From Bacilli bacterium (GTDB lineage Bacteria > Bacillota_I > Bacilli_A > RF39 > UBA660), in contig CAAFVA010000089.1 of NCBI GenBank assembly GCA_900766325.1, forward strand, positions 1-14,411: DNA of 14,411 bases, read 5' to 3'. Below the pieces are notes generated by a model. The model worked only from the letters and a program-made list of their open reading frames with translations. It was not told where the DNA came from and searched no databases. The position numbers were made by a program, and so were the translations under genes. Position 1 is the first letter of the stretch; each line of letters starts with the position of its first letter. Positions 13,622 through 14,411 of the stretch are shown here, piece after piece.

Positions 13622-14411
13622 ATGCAGTCAAGAATGGATAAATATCAGGTTAAAGAACCAAAGAAATATGAAAGAACTAAAAAAAACACCAAATTATATG
13701 AAGAGGTATATGATGATATTTATAAAGACACCACATATCAGAACATGCAAGTTATTGATTCTGCAAGAGAAATTAACATTAATAAGCTAAAGGATATGTT
13801 AGATGATAAATATGATACTAGACAGTATCGAACTTTTAGAAATTACGATGTTAGTGATGTTGACCCGTTTGAAAGTCCATTATCTAATAGCCATAAGCAA
13901 AAAAGTTATGATATAAACGAGATAATAAACGAGGCTAAAAGTAAAAGAACCTTTATCGAGGAAGCAAAAGAAAAACAAAAATACATAGATTTTACTAAAC
14001 GAAGAAATTCAAGATACGAACGTAAATATGATGATATAAAAAAAGAGGAAGAAGAGTTGGAGGACTTAATAAATACGATGGTTGTTCCGACGGTGAAGGC
14101 TGATGATACCAATGATACTAGTGATGCATTAGACATGTTATCTGATCTAAAGGGAGATGAAAACACCGTTGTAACAAATCCGATTGATACGACGTTTGAA
14201 ACTAAAGATACTGCTGAGCACATAACTAATGACATAAACAAAACTTTAGTAAGAGCAGACAAAACCTTTTATACTGATTCAAATATGTTTACTAAAAATG
14301 ACTTTGAGGATTTTAGTACGTTAACCAAAGAACTATCTAAGAGTAATAGTAAGAAGAAGATGTTTATAATTATTTTAATTCTAATTATTTTAGGGGTTTT
14401 AGCATATTTTA
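13622..14411 (+). CDS. Unknown protein with cytoplasmic N-terminal region and C-terminal membrane segment, cut by the window edge
   Basis: From ATG 13622 the frame is open for 263 codons to the end of the window with no stop. A strong GGAGGTG (13611-13617) lies just before it. I do not recognise the protein. Residues 1-100 are Tyr-, Lys- and Asp-rich (MQSRMDKYQVKEPKKYER...). About 100-150 is a highly charged helix, probably coiled coil (KKEEEELEDL). About 155-215 is a Thr/Asp-rich, low-complexity linker. Residues 216-245 end in SKKK. From 247 on lies an Ile/Leu-rich membrane helix, still in progress at the edge. The order suggests a cytoplasmic domain tethered to the membrane, with either a tail anchor or an outside domain beyond the edge. 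Confidence 0.85.
   Translation, partial: MQSRMDKYQVKEPKKYERTKKNTKLYEEVYDDIYKDTTYQNMQVIDSAREININKLKDMLDDKYDTRQYRTFRNYDVSDVDPFESPLSNSHKQKSYDINEIINEAKSKRTFIEEAKEKQKYIDFTKRRNSRYERKYDDIKKEEEELEDLINTMVVPTVKADDTNDTSDALDMLSDLKGDENTVVTNPIDTTFETKDTAEHITNDINKTLVRADKTFYTDSNMFTKNDFEDFSTLTKELSKSNSKKKMFIIILILIILGVLAYF

Noticed and set aside
13906..14262. Leftward Ser/Val-rich frame near the right edge
   Set aside because: It is antisense to the open 13622 frame, which has a strong Shine-Dalgarno and a coherent domain layout.
1..14411. Mycoplasma/Spiroplasma genetic code (UGA as Trp)
   Set aside because: rimI and the ABC ATPase end on TGA at family-typical lengths, and tryptophans in conserved motifs are TGG.
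1..14411. CRISPR array, tRNA/rRNA genes, IS element or prophage
   Set aside because: I saw no regularly spaced repeats, cloverleaf-like segments, transposase or phage motifs, or terminal inverted repeats.

Overview
The window is a very AT-rich stretch of bacterial chromosome, almost fully coding, with strong AGGAGG/GAGGTG-type Shine-Dalgarno sites and sigma-A-type promoters. It carries a sortase-type surface protein, a VanW-domain exoprotein, a prepilin and a Gram-positive-style PcrA. Together these point to a low-GC Gram-positive (Bacillota, probably an uncultured host-associated Bacilli or clostridia-like lineage; this placement is inference). UGA is read as stop (rimI and the ABC ATPase end on TGA, and tryptophans are TGG), so it does not use the Mycoplasma code.

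Layout. Positions 1-53 hold the 5' end of a leftward gene cut by the window edge. 96-332 is a possible small membrane protein. 400-3381 is a rightward, tightly packed operon: tsaE, tsaB, a rimI-like acetyltransferase and tsaD (t6A tRNA modification), followed by a type IV prepilin-like gene. It meets, at a shared bidirectional terminator (3382-3409), a leftward ABC-importer operon (5928 back to 3394): substrate-binding protein, ATPase, permease of the SsuABC/TauABC/ThiXYZ type. From 6024 rightward come an operator-like palindrome over a promoter, a membrane-anchored VanW-domain protein with a large cytoplasmic N-terminal region, a 68-residue basic orphan protein with its own promoter and terminator, pcrA, a RsuA/RluB-family pseudouridine synthase, and a large cell-surface protein (beta-propeller-like repeats, helical segment, InlB-B/Flg_new-like repeat, Thr-rich linker, NPNTS sorting-like signal). 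A leftward ferredoxin gene abuts the surface gene, and a divergent rightward gene of unknown function runs off the right edge with a C-terminal membrane segment.

How it works together. The first operon makes most of the TsaBDE apparatus that puts threonylcarbamoyl-adenosine at position 37 of ANN-decoding tRNAs (the TsaC/Sua5 partner is not in the window). pcrA and the pseudouridine synthase are housekeeping genes. The envelope genes (prepilin, ABC importer, VanW protein, surface protein and the unknown membrane protein at the right edge) are the less conserved, more interesting part. I see no IS element, phage gene, CRISPR array, tRNA, rRNA or recognisable riboswitch, and no gene-free stretch longer than about 160 bases. 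I did not find a clear undescribed multi-gene system. The best leads are the sortase-like surface protein, the orphan prepilin, the non-lipoprotein binding protein, the VanW protein with its operator-like site, and two unrecognised proteins (7911-8117 and 13622-14411).
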